Shown piece after piece: positions 24,546 to 32,527 of a DNA stretch of 48,317 bases (positions are counted from its first letter, which is position 1; every line of letters starts with the position of its first letter). The position numbers and the translations under genes are program-made. The notes under the pieces are model-generated. The model was not told the origin of the DNA. It made no database searches and saw nothing but the letters and a program-made list of their open reading frames with translations. Source of the DNA: Thermoanaerobaculum sp964488355 (GTDB lineage Bacteria; Acidobacteriota; Thermoanaerobaculia; Thermoanaerobaculales; Thermoanaerobaculaceae). The DNA lies in assembly GCA_964488355.1 (NCBI GenBank), contig CAZAUJ010000018.1, positions 1-48,317 on the forward strand. The letters run 5' to 3'.

Positions 24546-25682
24546 CTAGTTCTCCTGACCCGTGGCTGTCAAGGCTTGGGTAGCCCGCAGCTTTTGTCGC
24601 AGGACCAGCATCTCCAGAGCCAAGCCCGCCAGGCGAGCCACCTCTTGAACCTGCGGCAGGGAAACCTCGCCGATGGTCTGCTCGCCCCGGTCAAGCCAAA
24701 GGTACGCTACGATCTTGCCCCGAACACGAATGGGTATCACCATGGCATCCCTGGGGGCGGGCGGACCCAGAGCGGCCAGCAGCGCTTCGTTGCCTTCACC
24801 GCCCGTGAGCGGCCCCACGTGTACTTCCATGCCTCGGCTCAGGTTGAGAAACACGGAGGGGCGGTCGAGAGGGAGCATGAAGGTGTGCAAGTCCTCCTCT
24901 ACCACGTCCAACCCACGTCCCATCCAGCCCATGACCTTGCCGTGGTGCACGGAAAAAAGCACGACTCGCGTGGCCTCATCGCTCAAGGCAGCCAAAACCA
25001 GCCGCGCCACCTGATCACGGTGTGTGCAGCTGGCCAGCAGCTCACCCAAGCTGGCCAGCCCCAGCGGCGCCGGCAGGCCCCCATCGGCCACCGGTGCTAG
25101 CGCTGGGAAAGTGGCCACGTCGGCAGGTGAGGCCGGCCAGGGCTCCCTTTCGAGCGCGCGGAAGAGCTCGGGACCTGAAGCTTCCATGAGCCAAAACTGG
25201 CGCCACTGGCGCTCGCGCCCGTGGGGCGGCCCAGGTGGTGGTCCTCCGGTAGGCGGGGAAGGGGCCACGGGCATGGCGAGGGCTGCGGATATGGCTGCCT
25301 CCGTGGCTACGAAGGGTCGGACCACCATTCCGGTCATGGTGGCGAGTTCTTCAAGCAGTACCAGATCCTGGGGGTTAAGCATGGCCACGTCCAAGTTGCG
25401 GCCGGAGCGGGCCAAGGGCACCACCATGTGTCTTTTGGCGAAGCTTAAGGGGATAAGGCTGCGTACCTCGCGCGGAGCGGTGGCTAAGTCCAAGGCGCTG
25501 ACCGCTGGACAACCCGTTTGCTCAGCCAAGGCTTCAAGTAACTTTCCCTCCGTCACCAGGCCCAGCCGCATGAGCCAACCGCCCAAGCTACCGCCGTTAC
25601 GCCGGCAAGCTTCCAGAGCGCTGCGCAGCCCGTCGGGCGTGAGTACTCCTTTTTCCAGAAGGATTTCGCCTAGTCTGCGCAT
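24546..25682 (-). CDS. MshEN-type (type II secretion E N-terminal) plus GAF domain protein, possible c-di-GMP effector
   Basis: The first 60 residues fit the MshEN signature known to bind cyclic di-GMP: RLGEILLEKGVLTPDGL, then the second half LGGWLMRLGLVTEGKLLEAL. The region to about residue 135 completes the GspE/PilB N-terminal domain (SLIPLSFAKRHMVVPLA). A Pro/Gly-rich linker (139-160) leads to a GAF-like domain at about 210-360 (RDAMVIPIRVRGKIVAYLWLD). There is no ATPase domain, so it is a stand-alone signal receiver rather than a pilus motor. ATG 25682 is the start; a TATACT box lies 20 nt upstream. The output partner is unknown. Confidence 0.7.
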   Translation of the reverse strand: MRRLGEILLEKGVLTPDGLRSALEACRRNGGSLGGWLMRLGLVTEGKLLEALAEQTGCPAVSALDLATAPREVRSLIPLSFAKRHMVVPLARSGRNLDVAMLNPQDLVLLEELATMTGMVVRPFVATEAAISAALAMPVAPSPPTGGPPPGPPHGRERQWRQFWLMEASGPELFRALEREPWPASPADVATFPALAPVADGGLPAPLGLASLGELLASCTHRDQVARLVLAALSDEATRVVLFSVHHGKVMGWMGRGLDVVEEDLHTFMLPLDRPSVFLNLSRGMEVHVGPLTGGEGNEALLAALGPPAPRDAMVIPIRVRGKIVAYLWLDRGEQTIGEVSLPQVQEVARLAGLALEMLVLRQKLRATQALTATGQEN

Positions 25683-25701
25683 GGCACGAGCTCCCAGCGC
25701 C

Positions 25702-25707
25702 AGTATA
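25702..25707 (-). promoter_or_regulatory. candidate -10 element for the MshEN-GAF gene
   Basis: On the minus strand this reads TATACT, 5 of 6 matches to the -10 consensus, 19 nt before the ATG at 25682. No convincing -35 lies at 16-18 nt. The gap from rimI is about 49 nt, enough for a separate promoter. Confidence 0.3.
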
Positions 25708-25731
25708 CCCCCTGGCCAGTAAGTTGATGGG

Positions 25732-26220
25732 CTAGAAGCCCAGGGAACGCAAAGAGGATTGCGGGCAGGCGAGTTGCATCACCAGGGCATCTTCCCCGTC
25801 CTGATAGTAGGCGGTCCGCCGACTAATAAGGCGGTAGCCCAGGCGTTGGTAGAGTTGGATGGCACGGCGGTTGGATACGCGCACCTCCAGGATCAGCCCT
25901 ATCCCTTTCTTCCGCGTGGCTTCCTCCTGCGCTGCTTGCAGCAGGGCGGTTGCGAGGCCACGTCCCTGGTAACGGGGGTGGGTGGCCACCTTGAGGATAT
26001 GCAGCTCATCTGCCTGCCAACTGGCGAAGAGATAGGCTGCCAAATCACCAGCAGGGCCAAAGGCGAGCAGCTGAAAGCGGTCCGGCTGGCCAATCTCGCT
26101 GGCGTACAGCGCTTCCGGCCAGGGGTCGGGAAACACCAGCCGCTCCAGTTCGGCCACCGCCGGCAAATCCTCGAAGCGCGGCTCCCGCCAGCTAAAGGGC
26201 TCGGGTAGGGCGGCCGTCAC
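25732..26220 (-). CDS. rimI: ribosomal protein S18-alanine N-acetyltransferase RimI
   Basis: A GNAT-fold acetyltransferase of 162 residues. RimI-type enzymes acetylate the N-terminal Ala of ribosomal protein S18. The acetyl-CoA loop is visible as HPRYQGRGLATALL, followed by LEVRVSNRRAIQLYQRLGY, the typical RimI stretch with the Asn and Tyr near the active site. Its start overlaps the tsaB stop by 4 nt (26217-26220). The tsaB-rimI pair is common across bacteria. Nothing unusual is seen except an N-terminal extension of about ten residues. Confidence 0.93.
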   Translation of the reverse strand: MTAALPEPFSWREPRFEDLPAVAELERLVFPDPWPEALYASEIGQPDRFQLLAFGPAGDLAAYLFASWQADELHILKVATHPRYQGRGLATALLQAAQEEATRKKGIGLILEVRVSNRRAIQLYQRLGYRLISRRTAYYQDGEDALVMQLACPQSSLRSLGF

Positions 26221-26840
26221 CGCGCCTCCATGGGCACAAAGGCCTCCACATAGAACGGCTCCAGCGTGGTTGGGTCGGGAGCGTCCAGCCTTTGGGCTAG
26301 CACGAGCAGAGCCTCCGCAGTGGTGCGCTCGGCCGCTGCCGTGGGCGTACCCGGCAGCAGGGGAAGGCCGGGGGGGGCCACTACCGGAAGCTGCTGCTCC
26401 CGCAACCAGGTCAAAGGCCTCACCGCCACCTCGTTGGCTTCCACCCAGCCCTCCTGGTACTCAAACTCCTGCACGTAGGCAAGGCCTTTGCGCGCTGGCT
26501 GAGCGGCCAAAAGCCTTCCCGGTCGGCAGCGGGCGGCTTGGGCCAAAAGGGAGGAGAAGGCGTGGGCCGGTACACCCAGACCGCAAGCCAGGCCCAGAGT
26601 GCACGCGAGGGTGTTGCGGATGCCAGTAAAGGAGCCGGGACCGTGGGTGGCAACTACCAACTGCACGCTCCTGGGTTCCAGGTTGGCCGCTTCCAGGAGC
26701 AGCGCCACGCCCTTCAGGAGCAAGTCGGCGCGGGGAGAAGGGCTAGCCAGGCCCGCAACCGCGGGAGCGGGCAGTTCGGGCGCCCTCAAGGCCACTTCTG
26801 CCCGTCCGCTACAGGCGGCCAAGGCCAGCACCCTGTCCAT
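26217..26840 (-). CDS. tsaB: tRNA threonylcarbamoyladenosine biosynthesis protein TsaB
   Basis: TsaB is the non-catalytic partner of TsaD in making t6A at position 37 of ANN-decoding tRNAs. The 207-residue protein has the ASKHA-like fold signatures: LALAACSGRAEVAL at the N-terminus, then ATHGPGSFTGIR (GPGSFTGIR is diagnostic) near residue 65. The usual DTS(T) strand reads ALAACSG, less acidic than in E. coli. ATG 26840 was chosen; an in-frame start at 26909 would add an unrelated segment. tsaD and tsaE are outside the window. It is divergent from fumC. Confidence 0.92.
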   Translation of the reverse strand: MDRVLALAACSGRAEVALRAPELPAPAVAGLASPSPRADLLLKGVALLLEAANLEPRSVQLVVATHGPGSFTGIRNTLACTLGLACGLGVPAHAFSSLLAQAARCRPGRLLAAQPARKGLAYVQEFEYQEGWVEANEVAVRPLTWLREQQLPVVAPPGLPLLPGTPTAAAERTTAEALLVLAQRLDAPDPTTLEPFYVEAFVPMEAR

Positions 26841-26916
26841 GGTGGTATTGTGCCTGGCTTTTCCTTCCGGGGCAATTGCCGGGAGCATCCTGAAGAGTGG
26901 CAGGCACACGGCCTAT

Positions 26917-26947
26917 TTGAAGAGAGGGGGGCAAGCTGGGGGATAAT
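26917..26947 (+). promoter_or_regulatory. candidate promoter of the fumarase gene
   Basis: TTGAAG (26917-26922) and GATAAT (26942-26947) are separated by 19 nt, slightly long for a sigma70-type promoter. The -10 is a good match. It lies in the divergent 147-nt gap between tsaB and fumC. Confidence 0.35.
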
Positions 26948-26987
26948 TTGTCGGCACCTGGCTGTTTCTTGCAAAGGGAGGTGGCTT

Positions 26988-28370
26988 GTGAGCAGCACAC
27001 GCACCGCGCGAGATACTTTGGGGGAAGTGGAAGTTTCTAGCGAGGCGTTATACGGCGCCCAAACCGCTCGAGCAATAGCCAACTTTCCCATTTCTGGCTG
27101 GCCTATGCCCGAGGCCTTCCTGCGGGCTCTGGCCTTGATCAAAAAGGCCTACGCCCTGGCCCACGGCCAACTTGGGCGCCTTTCCTCCGAGGTGGCCACT
27201 GCCATTGCCGCTGCTTGCGACCAGGTTTTGGCTGGCAACTGGTGGCAGCAGTTCCCGGTGGACGTTTTTCAAACCGGCTCGGGCACTTCGAGCAACATGA
27301 ACATGAACGAGGTGCTGGCCTTGCTTGCCAACCGCCAACTGGAGGGTGACCCGGCAAGCCACCGGCCGGTCCATCCCAACGACCATGTGAACTTGGGCCA
27401 ATCATCTAACGACGTGGTACCCACCGCCGCGCGCTTGGCGTGCGCGCAGGCCCTTGGCCAGCAGGTTCAGTCAGCAACCCAGCGTGTACTGGCCGAGCTG
27501 GAGAGGCTCGCCCAGGCCCATGCCCGCACCGTGACTGCCGGACGGACCCACCTGGTGGATGCGGTTCCCACCACGTACGGTCGCGTGTTCGATGCTTGGG
27601 GCCGGAGGCTCGCCACCGCAGCCGCCCGTCTGGCGGAGGACCTGCGGGCTGTGTGCCAGCTGCCTTTGGGTGGTACGGCGGTGGGCTCGGGCTTGGGGGG
27701 CGATGAGCTCGCCCGCCGGGTGGCTCTCGAGCTCTTGACCCAATGGACCGGCCTACCTTTGCAGCCCATGCCCAACCCGGCGGTGGGCATCGCTGCCTGG
27801 GAGGACGTGCTGGCCGCCGCCGACAGCTTGGCCCACCTGGCCCGCGTGCTCTTGGCCCTGGCACAGGAGCTGCGCCTGCGGGCCTCGGGGCCCAGCGGCT
27901 ACGGTGAGCTCAAGTTACCGGCAGTGCAGCCGGGTTCGTCCCTCATGCCGGGAAAGGTGAACCCGGTCATCCCTGAAGCCGTAGCTCAAGCTTGCTTGCA
28001 GGTGGAGGGTTTGGCTTACGCTTGCCGTGCAAGTCAAGCCCTTGCGCAGCTGGACCTTTTCCACGCGGGGCCGCTGGTGATCTGGAACCTGGACACCATG
28101 GCCAGGCTGGTGGTCAACTCCTGCCAGGTCTTGGCCGAACGCTGCTTGGCTGGGCTTCAGGTCGACAAGGCGCGTTGCCGGCTTTGGGCCTCGCAGTCCC
28201 CGGCCTTGGCCACGGCTTTGGCCAGCCATGTGGGCTACGAGCGGGCGGCGGAGGTGGTGAAGCTGGCGCAGGAACAGGGGCTTTCCCTTTGGGAAGCGGG
28301 TCGGGCTCTCGGCGTGCCGGAGAAGGCTTTGGCGGAGCTTTCCCAGGTGGAAAAGCTGGCTGGGGTCTGA
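26988..28370 (+). CDS. fumC: class II fumarate hydratase
   Basis: Fumarase interconverts fumarate and malate in the TCA cycle as a cytosolic homotetramer. The 460-residue length fits the fumarase/aspartase superfamily. Visible motifs are TGSGTSSNMNMNEV, HPNDHVNLGQSSND, the GRTHLVDAVP region with the catalytic His, LGGTAVGSGLG and the diagnostic loop GSSLMPGKVNPVIPE. GGTAVG and TGSGT favour fumarase over aspartate ammonia-lyase, but aspartase cannot be excluded. GTG 26988 is preceded by GGGAGGT (26976-26982). Upstream in-frame codons lie antisense to tsaB and are not used. A citrate synthase gene lies about 4 kb further on, but in a separate unit. Confidence 0.85.
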   Translation: MSSTRTARDTLGEVEVSSEALYGAQTARAIANFPISGWPMPEAFLRALALIKKAYALAHGQLGRLSSEVATAIAAACDQVLAGNWWQQFPVDVFQTGSGTSSNMNMNEVLALLANRQLEGDPASHRPVHPNDHVNLGQSSNDVVPTAARLACAQALGQQVQSATQRVLAELERLAQAHARTVTAGRTHLVDAVPTTYGRVFDAWGRRLATAAARLAEDLRAVCQLPLGGTAVGSGLGGDELARRVALELLTQWTGLPLQPMPNPAVGIAAWEDVLAAADSLAHLARVLLALAQELRLRASGPSGYGELKLPAVQPGSSLMPGKVNPVIPEAVAQACLQVEGLAYACRASQALAQLDLFHAGPLVIWNLDTMARLVVNSCQVLAERCLAGLQVDKARCRLWASQSPALATALASHVGYERAAEVVKLAQEQGLSLWEAGRALGVPEKALAELSQVEKLAGV

Positions 28371-28443
28371 CCTCCCCTCGGGGGCGTTTGGGGCGGAACC
28401 ACGCGCGACCTTTCTCGTAAGAAGAACCGGAAGGGGGATGACC

Positions 28444-31400
28444 ATGCCACGTCGTAGCGCGTTGGTTGTCTTGGGCCTGTTGATTTCGAGCAGTGCGTGG
28501 GCGGTCCAGGGTTTGGACGCCTCGTTGGTTTTTGGCTTGCGTGCCAGAAGCATTGGCCCAGCCACCATGAGCGGGCGCGTGGCCGCCATCGAGGCGGTTC
28601 CGGGCAGCCCGGTGACGGTGTACGTGGGAGCGGCCACCGGTGGCTTGTGGAAGTCCACCGATGGGGGGATTACCTTCCGGCCCATTTTCGACGACCAAAA
28701 GGTCGCCTCCGTCGGTGCGGTGGCGGTTTCGCCCTTAAACCCCGATCTGGTTTGGGTCGGCACGGGTGAGGGCAACCCGCGCAACTCCGCGTCCGTGGGC
28801 TACGGGGTTTGGCTGTCTCGGGACGGGGGCCGCAGCTGGAAGCACCTGGGCTTGGAAAGGACCGAGAGGATCCATCGCATCATCCCGCACCCTCGGGATC
28901 CCAAGGTAGCTTATGTTTGCGCCTTGGGGCAAATGTGGGGTGAAAACCCCGAGCGGGGCGTATTCAAAACCACCGACGGTGGCGCGAGCTGGCAAAAGGT
29001 GCTTTACGTGGACGAAAAAACCGGTTGTGCGGACCTGATCATGGATCCGCAGAACCCGGAAAAGCTCTTTGCCGCCATGTGGGCCTACCGTCGCTGGCCC
29101 TACTTTTTCTCTTCCGGCGGTCCCGGTTCTGGTCTTTTCGTGACTTACGACGGCGGCGCCAGCTGGAGCAAGCTAGGCCCGAAAGAAGGCCTGCCGGAAG
29201 GGGAGTTGGGCCGGATCGGGTTGGGGCTCTGCGCTTCCCGACCCCAGGTGGTTTATGCGTTGGTGGAGGCCAAGACCAACGTGCTGTTGCGCTCGGAGGA
29301 TGGGGGCCGAACCTTCACCAAGGTGAACGAGGGTCCGAGGGTGGGAAACCGGCCCTTTTACTACGCCGACATCGAAGTGGACCCCGTTTGGCCACAGCGG
29401 GTGTACGACCTGGCCACCAGGCTTTCGGTTTCGGATGATGGTGGCAAGACGTTCCGCCCGCTGGCGGCAGGGCGCAGCGTCCACTCCGATTTTCACGCTC
29501 TGTGGATCAACCCGCAAAACCCCGAGCACCTGATCGTGGGGAATGACGGCGGGGTGGCCATCTCGTACAACCGTGGCGCGAGCTGGCGGTTCGTAACCAA
29601 CCTGCCCTTGGCGCAGTACTACCACGTCAACGTGGACATGGACCAACCCTATAACGTGTACGGGGGGCTGCAGGACAACGGCTCCTGGCGAGGGCCCTCG
29701 TCCGTCTGGGAAAATGGGGGTATCCGCAACCACCATTGGCAGGAGGTGGGTTTCGGCGACGGTTTTGACGTTTCGCCCGATCCCGAGGACAGCCTTCGCG
29801 GGTATTCCATGAGCCAGGGCGGTTACCTACGGCGCTGGAACCTGCGCACCGGCGAAATTAAGGAAATCCGACCCCCGGAGCCCGAAGGTGTCGAGCTGCG
29901 CTTCAATTGGAACGCGGCCTTTGCTCAGGACCCCTTCGATCCGGCCACCATTTACTACGGCTCCCAGTTCGTGCATCGCTCTCGCGACCGGGGAGACACC
30001 TGGGAAATCATCTCCCCCGACCTGACCACCAACAACCCGGAGTGGCAAAAGCAAAAGGAAAGCGGTGGCTTGACGCCGGATGTTACTGGGGCGGAAAACT
30101 ACACCACCATTTTGACCATTGCGCCGTCACCCGTCGCCAAAGGAGTGATTTGGGTGGGAACCGACGATGGTCGGGTACACGTCACCCGCGACGGCGGCAC
30201 CACTTGGGAAAGCGTGGAAGGGCGCATTCGCGGTGTGCCCGCCCACACCTGGGTGCCCCATATCGAAGCATCCAAACATGCCGCCGGCCGGGCTTACGTG
30301 GTGTTTGATGACCACCGCCGCGGCAACTTGACGCCCTACCTTTATGTAACCGACGACTTCGGTGCCACCTGGAGGAGCCTCAATACCTCCGGTCTTTGGG
30401 GCTACTGCCTGGTGGTGGAAGAGGACCCGGTAAAGGAGGACCTTCTGTTTGTAGGCACCGAATTCGGCCTTTACGTTTCCTCGGACCGAGGGAGGAACTT
30501 CTGGCGTTTTGCCAACGGTTTGCCCACGGTTTCGGTCATGGACCTGGTGGTTCACCCGCGGGAGTCGGACCTGGTTGTGGCCACTCACGGACGGGCCCTT
30601 TTTATCGTTGACGACATCTCGCCTTTGCGCACGCTTACAGACGAGGTGCTGGGCAAGAAGCTCCACCTCTTCCCGCTCCGGCCTGCCCTGCAGTATCGCC
30701 GTACCCAGGGTGCGGGCCCACGCTTTGCCGGCGATGCGGAGTTTCGCGGGGAAAACCGCCCATACGGCGCGTTGATAGATTTTTACGCCGGGGACCCGAG
30801 CCTGCCGAAAGCTGACCCAGCAAACCTGAAAAACCAGTTGGCGGGGGAGCGCCGCGGGCGGGAGCGAGAGGACGAGGGGGAAGAAAAGGAAAAGAAACCC
30901 AAGGCCACACTCGTTGTCTACGATCAAACCGGCGCCAAAATCCGCACCTTCGAGGTACCGGTTTTTCAGGGCCTCAACCGCGCCGTTTGGGACCTGACGG
31001 CTGACCCCTTCCCGCGGCCGTCCCGGGGCGAAACACCTTTCTGGGAGGAGCCTCGGGGCCCGGAAGTGCGCCCCGGAAGCTATAAGGTCGCAGTTCGTGT
31101 GGGGGAGGCAAGCGTAGAAGGACAGCTCGAGGTACTGCCGGATCCCCGGGTCAAGTACTCCCCGCAGGCTCGGCAAGCCCACTGGCAGGTACTGCAGCAG
31201 GTGGGCAAGCTTCAGGAAATTGCCGCGCAAACAATCGACGCGCTAGGAAACATGAAGGAGGAGCTTTCCACTCTCGCAACCAAGCTCGGGCGAGCGGGTA
31301 AAGGAGGCGAGGAAGGGGAGCAGGGAGGCGAGCGGCAGCTGGCGAACAGGGCCAGGAAGTTAAGAAAAGAGCTGCAGGAGCTGGAGAAGCTCTTTTGGGT

Positions 31401-31668
31401 GTCGCCGGAGACCAAGGGTATCGTGGACTACGACGACGCCTGGAGCGCCATTCGTGAGGCGGCCGGCAAACTGCTTTCCAGCTGGGACGAGCCCACGCCT
31501 GCCGCCGTGGCCTCAGTGCAAAAGGCCCGCAAGCAGTTACAGCAGGCTCTGCAGGCCCTGGAGCGCTTCCAAAACGAAAAACTGGCGCCCTATCGCAAAG
31601 AGCTGGCTGAGGCTGGGGTGGAGGTGCTGAAGCCCTTTGAGGCGCCGGCGTTGCCGGAGGTGCGCTAA
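28444..31668 (+). CDS. secreted Asp-box (BNR/sortilin-like) beta-propeller protein
   Basis: A 1074-residue exported protein. After a signal peptide (ending near SSSAWA) it carries about eleven Asp-box motifs of the type S/T-x-D-G-G-x-x-W/F, for example STDGGITF, TTDGGASW, SEDGGRTF, SDDGGKTF and TRDGGTTW, across residues 50-730. This is the pattern of sortilin/VPS10-like and BNR propellers, probably two propellers in tandem. Such proteins are often mislabelled glycosyl hydrolases. The C-terminal 300 residues hold a FlgD-like beta domain and a charged coiled-coil stretch (about 900-1060). No catalytic residues are evident. ATG 28444 has GGAAGGGGG with 6-nt spacing, better than ATG 28438. Function is unknown. 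The 67 nt before it from fumC hold nothing else. Confidence 0.85.
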   Translation: MPRRSALVVLGLLISSSAWAVQGLDASLVFGLRARSIGPATMSGRVAAIEAVPGSPVTVYVGAATGGLWKSTDGGITFRPIFDDQKVASVGAVAVSPLNPDLVWVGTGEGNPRNSASVGYGVWLSRDGGRSWKHLGLERTERIHRIIPHPRDPKVAYVCALGQMWGENPERGVFKTTDGGASWQKVLYVDEKTGCADLIMDPQNPEKLFAAMWAYRRWPYFFSSGGPGSGLFVTYDGGASWSKLGPKEGLPEGELGRIGLGLCASRPQVVYALVEAKTNVLLRSEDGGRTFTKVNEGPRVGNRPFYYADIEVDPVWPQRVYDLATRLSVSDDGGKTFRPLAAGRSVHSDFHALWINPQNPEHLIVGNDGGVAISYNRGASWRFVTNLPLAQYYHVNVDMDQPYNVYGGLQDNGSWRGPSSVWENGGIRNHHWQEVGFGDGFDVSPDPEDSLRGYSMSQGGYLRRWNLRTGEIKEIRPPEPEGVELRFNWNAAFAQDPFDPATIYYGSQFVHRSRDRGDTWEIISPDLTTNNPEWQKQKESGGLTPDVTGAENYTTILTIAPSPVAKGVIWVGTDDGRVHVTRDGGTTWESVEGRIRGVPAHTWVPHIEASKHAAGRAYVVFDDHRRGNLTPYLYVTDDFGATWRSLNTSGLWGYCLVVEEDPVKEDLLFVGTEFGLYVSSDRGRNFWRFANGLPTVSVMDLVVHPRESDLVVATHGRALFIVDDISPLRTLTDEVLGKKLHLFPLRPALQYRRTQGAGPRFAGDAEFRGENRPYGALIDFYAGDPSLPKADPANLKNQLAGERRGREREDEGEEKEKKPKATLVVYDQTGAKIRTFEVPVFQGLNRAVWDLTADPFPRPSRGETPFWEEPRGPEVRPGSYKVAVRVGEASVEGQLEVLPDPRVKYSPQARQAHWQVLQQVGKLQEIAAQTIDALGNMKEELSTLATKLGRAGKGGEEGEQGGERQLANRARKLRKELQELEKLFWVSPETKGIVDYDDAWSAIREAAGKLLSSWDEPTPAAVASVQKARKQLQQALQALERFQNEKLAPYRKELAEAGVEVLKPFEAPALPEVR

Positions 31669-31722
31669 CGCGCGCCACGGGTGGGACCCGGTGCCCACGC
31701 CGCGGCGCGGAAGGGCCAGTTT

Positions 31723-32091
31723 TTAGGTGTTCGACAAGGGGAAGGCCAACTTGGCCTCCAGGTACTCCTTGAGGGCCAGGGCGTTGTTGCCTTGCCTTTC
31801 ACGGCTGGCGTACACCAGGGTGACGGTTCCCATTTGCGCGGCGTGCAACGGGGGCTGCCAGGCCTCAGGCTTGCCTTCCAGCTCCGCGAAGTAGCGGGCC
31901 TTGAATTCGGGCCAACGCGCTGGCTCGTGCCTGTACCAGCGCCTACGGGCGCTGCTGGGGGCTACCTGGCGTAGCCAGGCCTCCAGCGCCAGACTTTGCC
32001 GACTCAGACCCCTCGGCCACAGAGCATCCACCAGGAAGCGCCTGCCGTCCTCCGGGCTGGCTGGTTCGTGAGCGCGCTTCACGCGAACCAC
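31723..32091 (-). CDS. DUF488 family protein (YeaO-like)
   Basis: A 122-residue protein with the family pattern RVKRAHEPASPEDG, LVDALWPRGLSRQSL, the middle APSSARRRWYRHEPARW and the C-terminal VTLVYASRERQGNNALALKE. DUF488 proteins are small, soluble and of unknown function. The start is GTG 32091. The gene is convergent with the BNR gene (54 nt gap) and is followed upstream by the REP-like repeat region. Confidence 0.85.
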   Translation of the reverse strand: MVRVKRAHEPASPEDGRRFLVDALWPRGLSRQSLALEAWLRQVAPSSARRRWYRHEPARWPEFKARYFAELEGKPEAWQPPLHAAQMGTVTLVYASRERQGNNALALKEYLEAKLAFPLSNT

Positions 32092-32127
32092 AGCCCTATC
32101 TTAGCTGGCCGTGAGGCCCTGAGCCGC

Positions 32128-32175
32128 GCAATGACGTGGGTGGGCGTGTCATTGCGAGCGGAGCGAAGCAATCCC
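32128..32175. repeat. REP-like dispersed inverted repeat
   Basis: GCAATGAC (32128-32135) and GTCATTGC (32148-32155) form an inverted pair with a 12-nt spacer. The right arm continues as GCGAGCGGAGCGAAGCAATC (32154-32173), the familiar core of a dispersed bacterial palindromic repeat. Related copies sit at 47910-48090. The rest of 32092-32410 holds no convincing gene: the frame across 32136-32366 merely translates the repeat. Confidence 0.7.
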
Positions 32176-32413
32176 GGGTGGGTGGCGGGTGTATCCGGCA
32201 TTGCCAACGACCAGATTGCCTTAGCCCTTGCGGGCTTTGCCACGGGATGGCTTCGTGGCCTGTGGCACCTCACGACGGCAAAGGAGTTTTGGTAAGGCCG
32301 CAGGAGCGCGGTTGCAGCGAGCTTCCGCGAGTCTGGCGCGAGGGCGGGCCGCCATGGGGAGATTGAAGTTGGTGCAGGACACGGGGGGTTAGACCCTGGC
32401 GTCTTGCTGGGGC

Positions 32414-32442
32414 TTGCTTTTATGGCTGCCAGGGCCTATGCT
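32414..32442 (+). promoter_or_regulatory. candidate promoter of the citrate synthase gene
   Basis: TTGCTT (32414-32419) and TATGCT (32437-32442) are exactly 17 nt apart. It predicts a leader of about 80 nt before the start at 32528. Confidence 0.45.
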
Positions 32443-32498
32443 TGTGATTGTGGGAACGCGAGTTTTTTCTACACCAACAAGGGACATAAGACCCAGGT

Positions 32499-32512
32499 CG
32501 GGGTAAACCCCG
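32499..32512 (+). promoter_or_regulatory. leader hairpin abutting the citrate synthase ribosome-binding site
   Basis: CGGGG (32499-32503), loop TAAA, and CCCCG (32508-32512) form a perfect 5-bp hairpin. It ends 2 nt before AAGGAG (32515-32520), the ribosome-binding site of the gene at 32528. It could affect translation, but a hairpin this short can arise by chance in GC-rich DNA. Confidence 0.3.
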
Positions 32513-32527
32513 GGAAGGAGAAAGCCC

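Noticed and set aside
26538..26987. N-terminal extension of the fumarase by 150 residues
   Set aside because: It lies antisense to tsaB, while GTG 26988 has a strong ribosome site and matches the family N-terminus.
31671..31709. Inverted repeat CGCGCC / GGCGCG after the BNR gene as a terminator
   Set aside because: The arms are short, the loop is long and no T-run follows directly, so I do not call it a terminator.
32136..32366. Small open frame rich in VIASGAKQS-like text
   Set aside because: It is the translation of the REP-like repeat core and not a gene.
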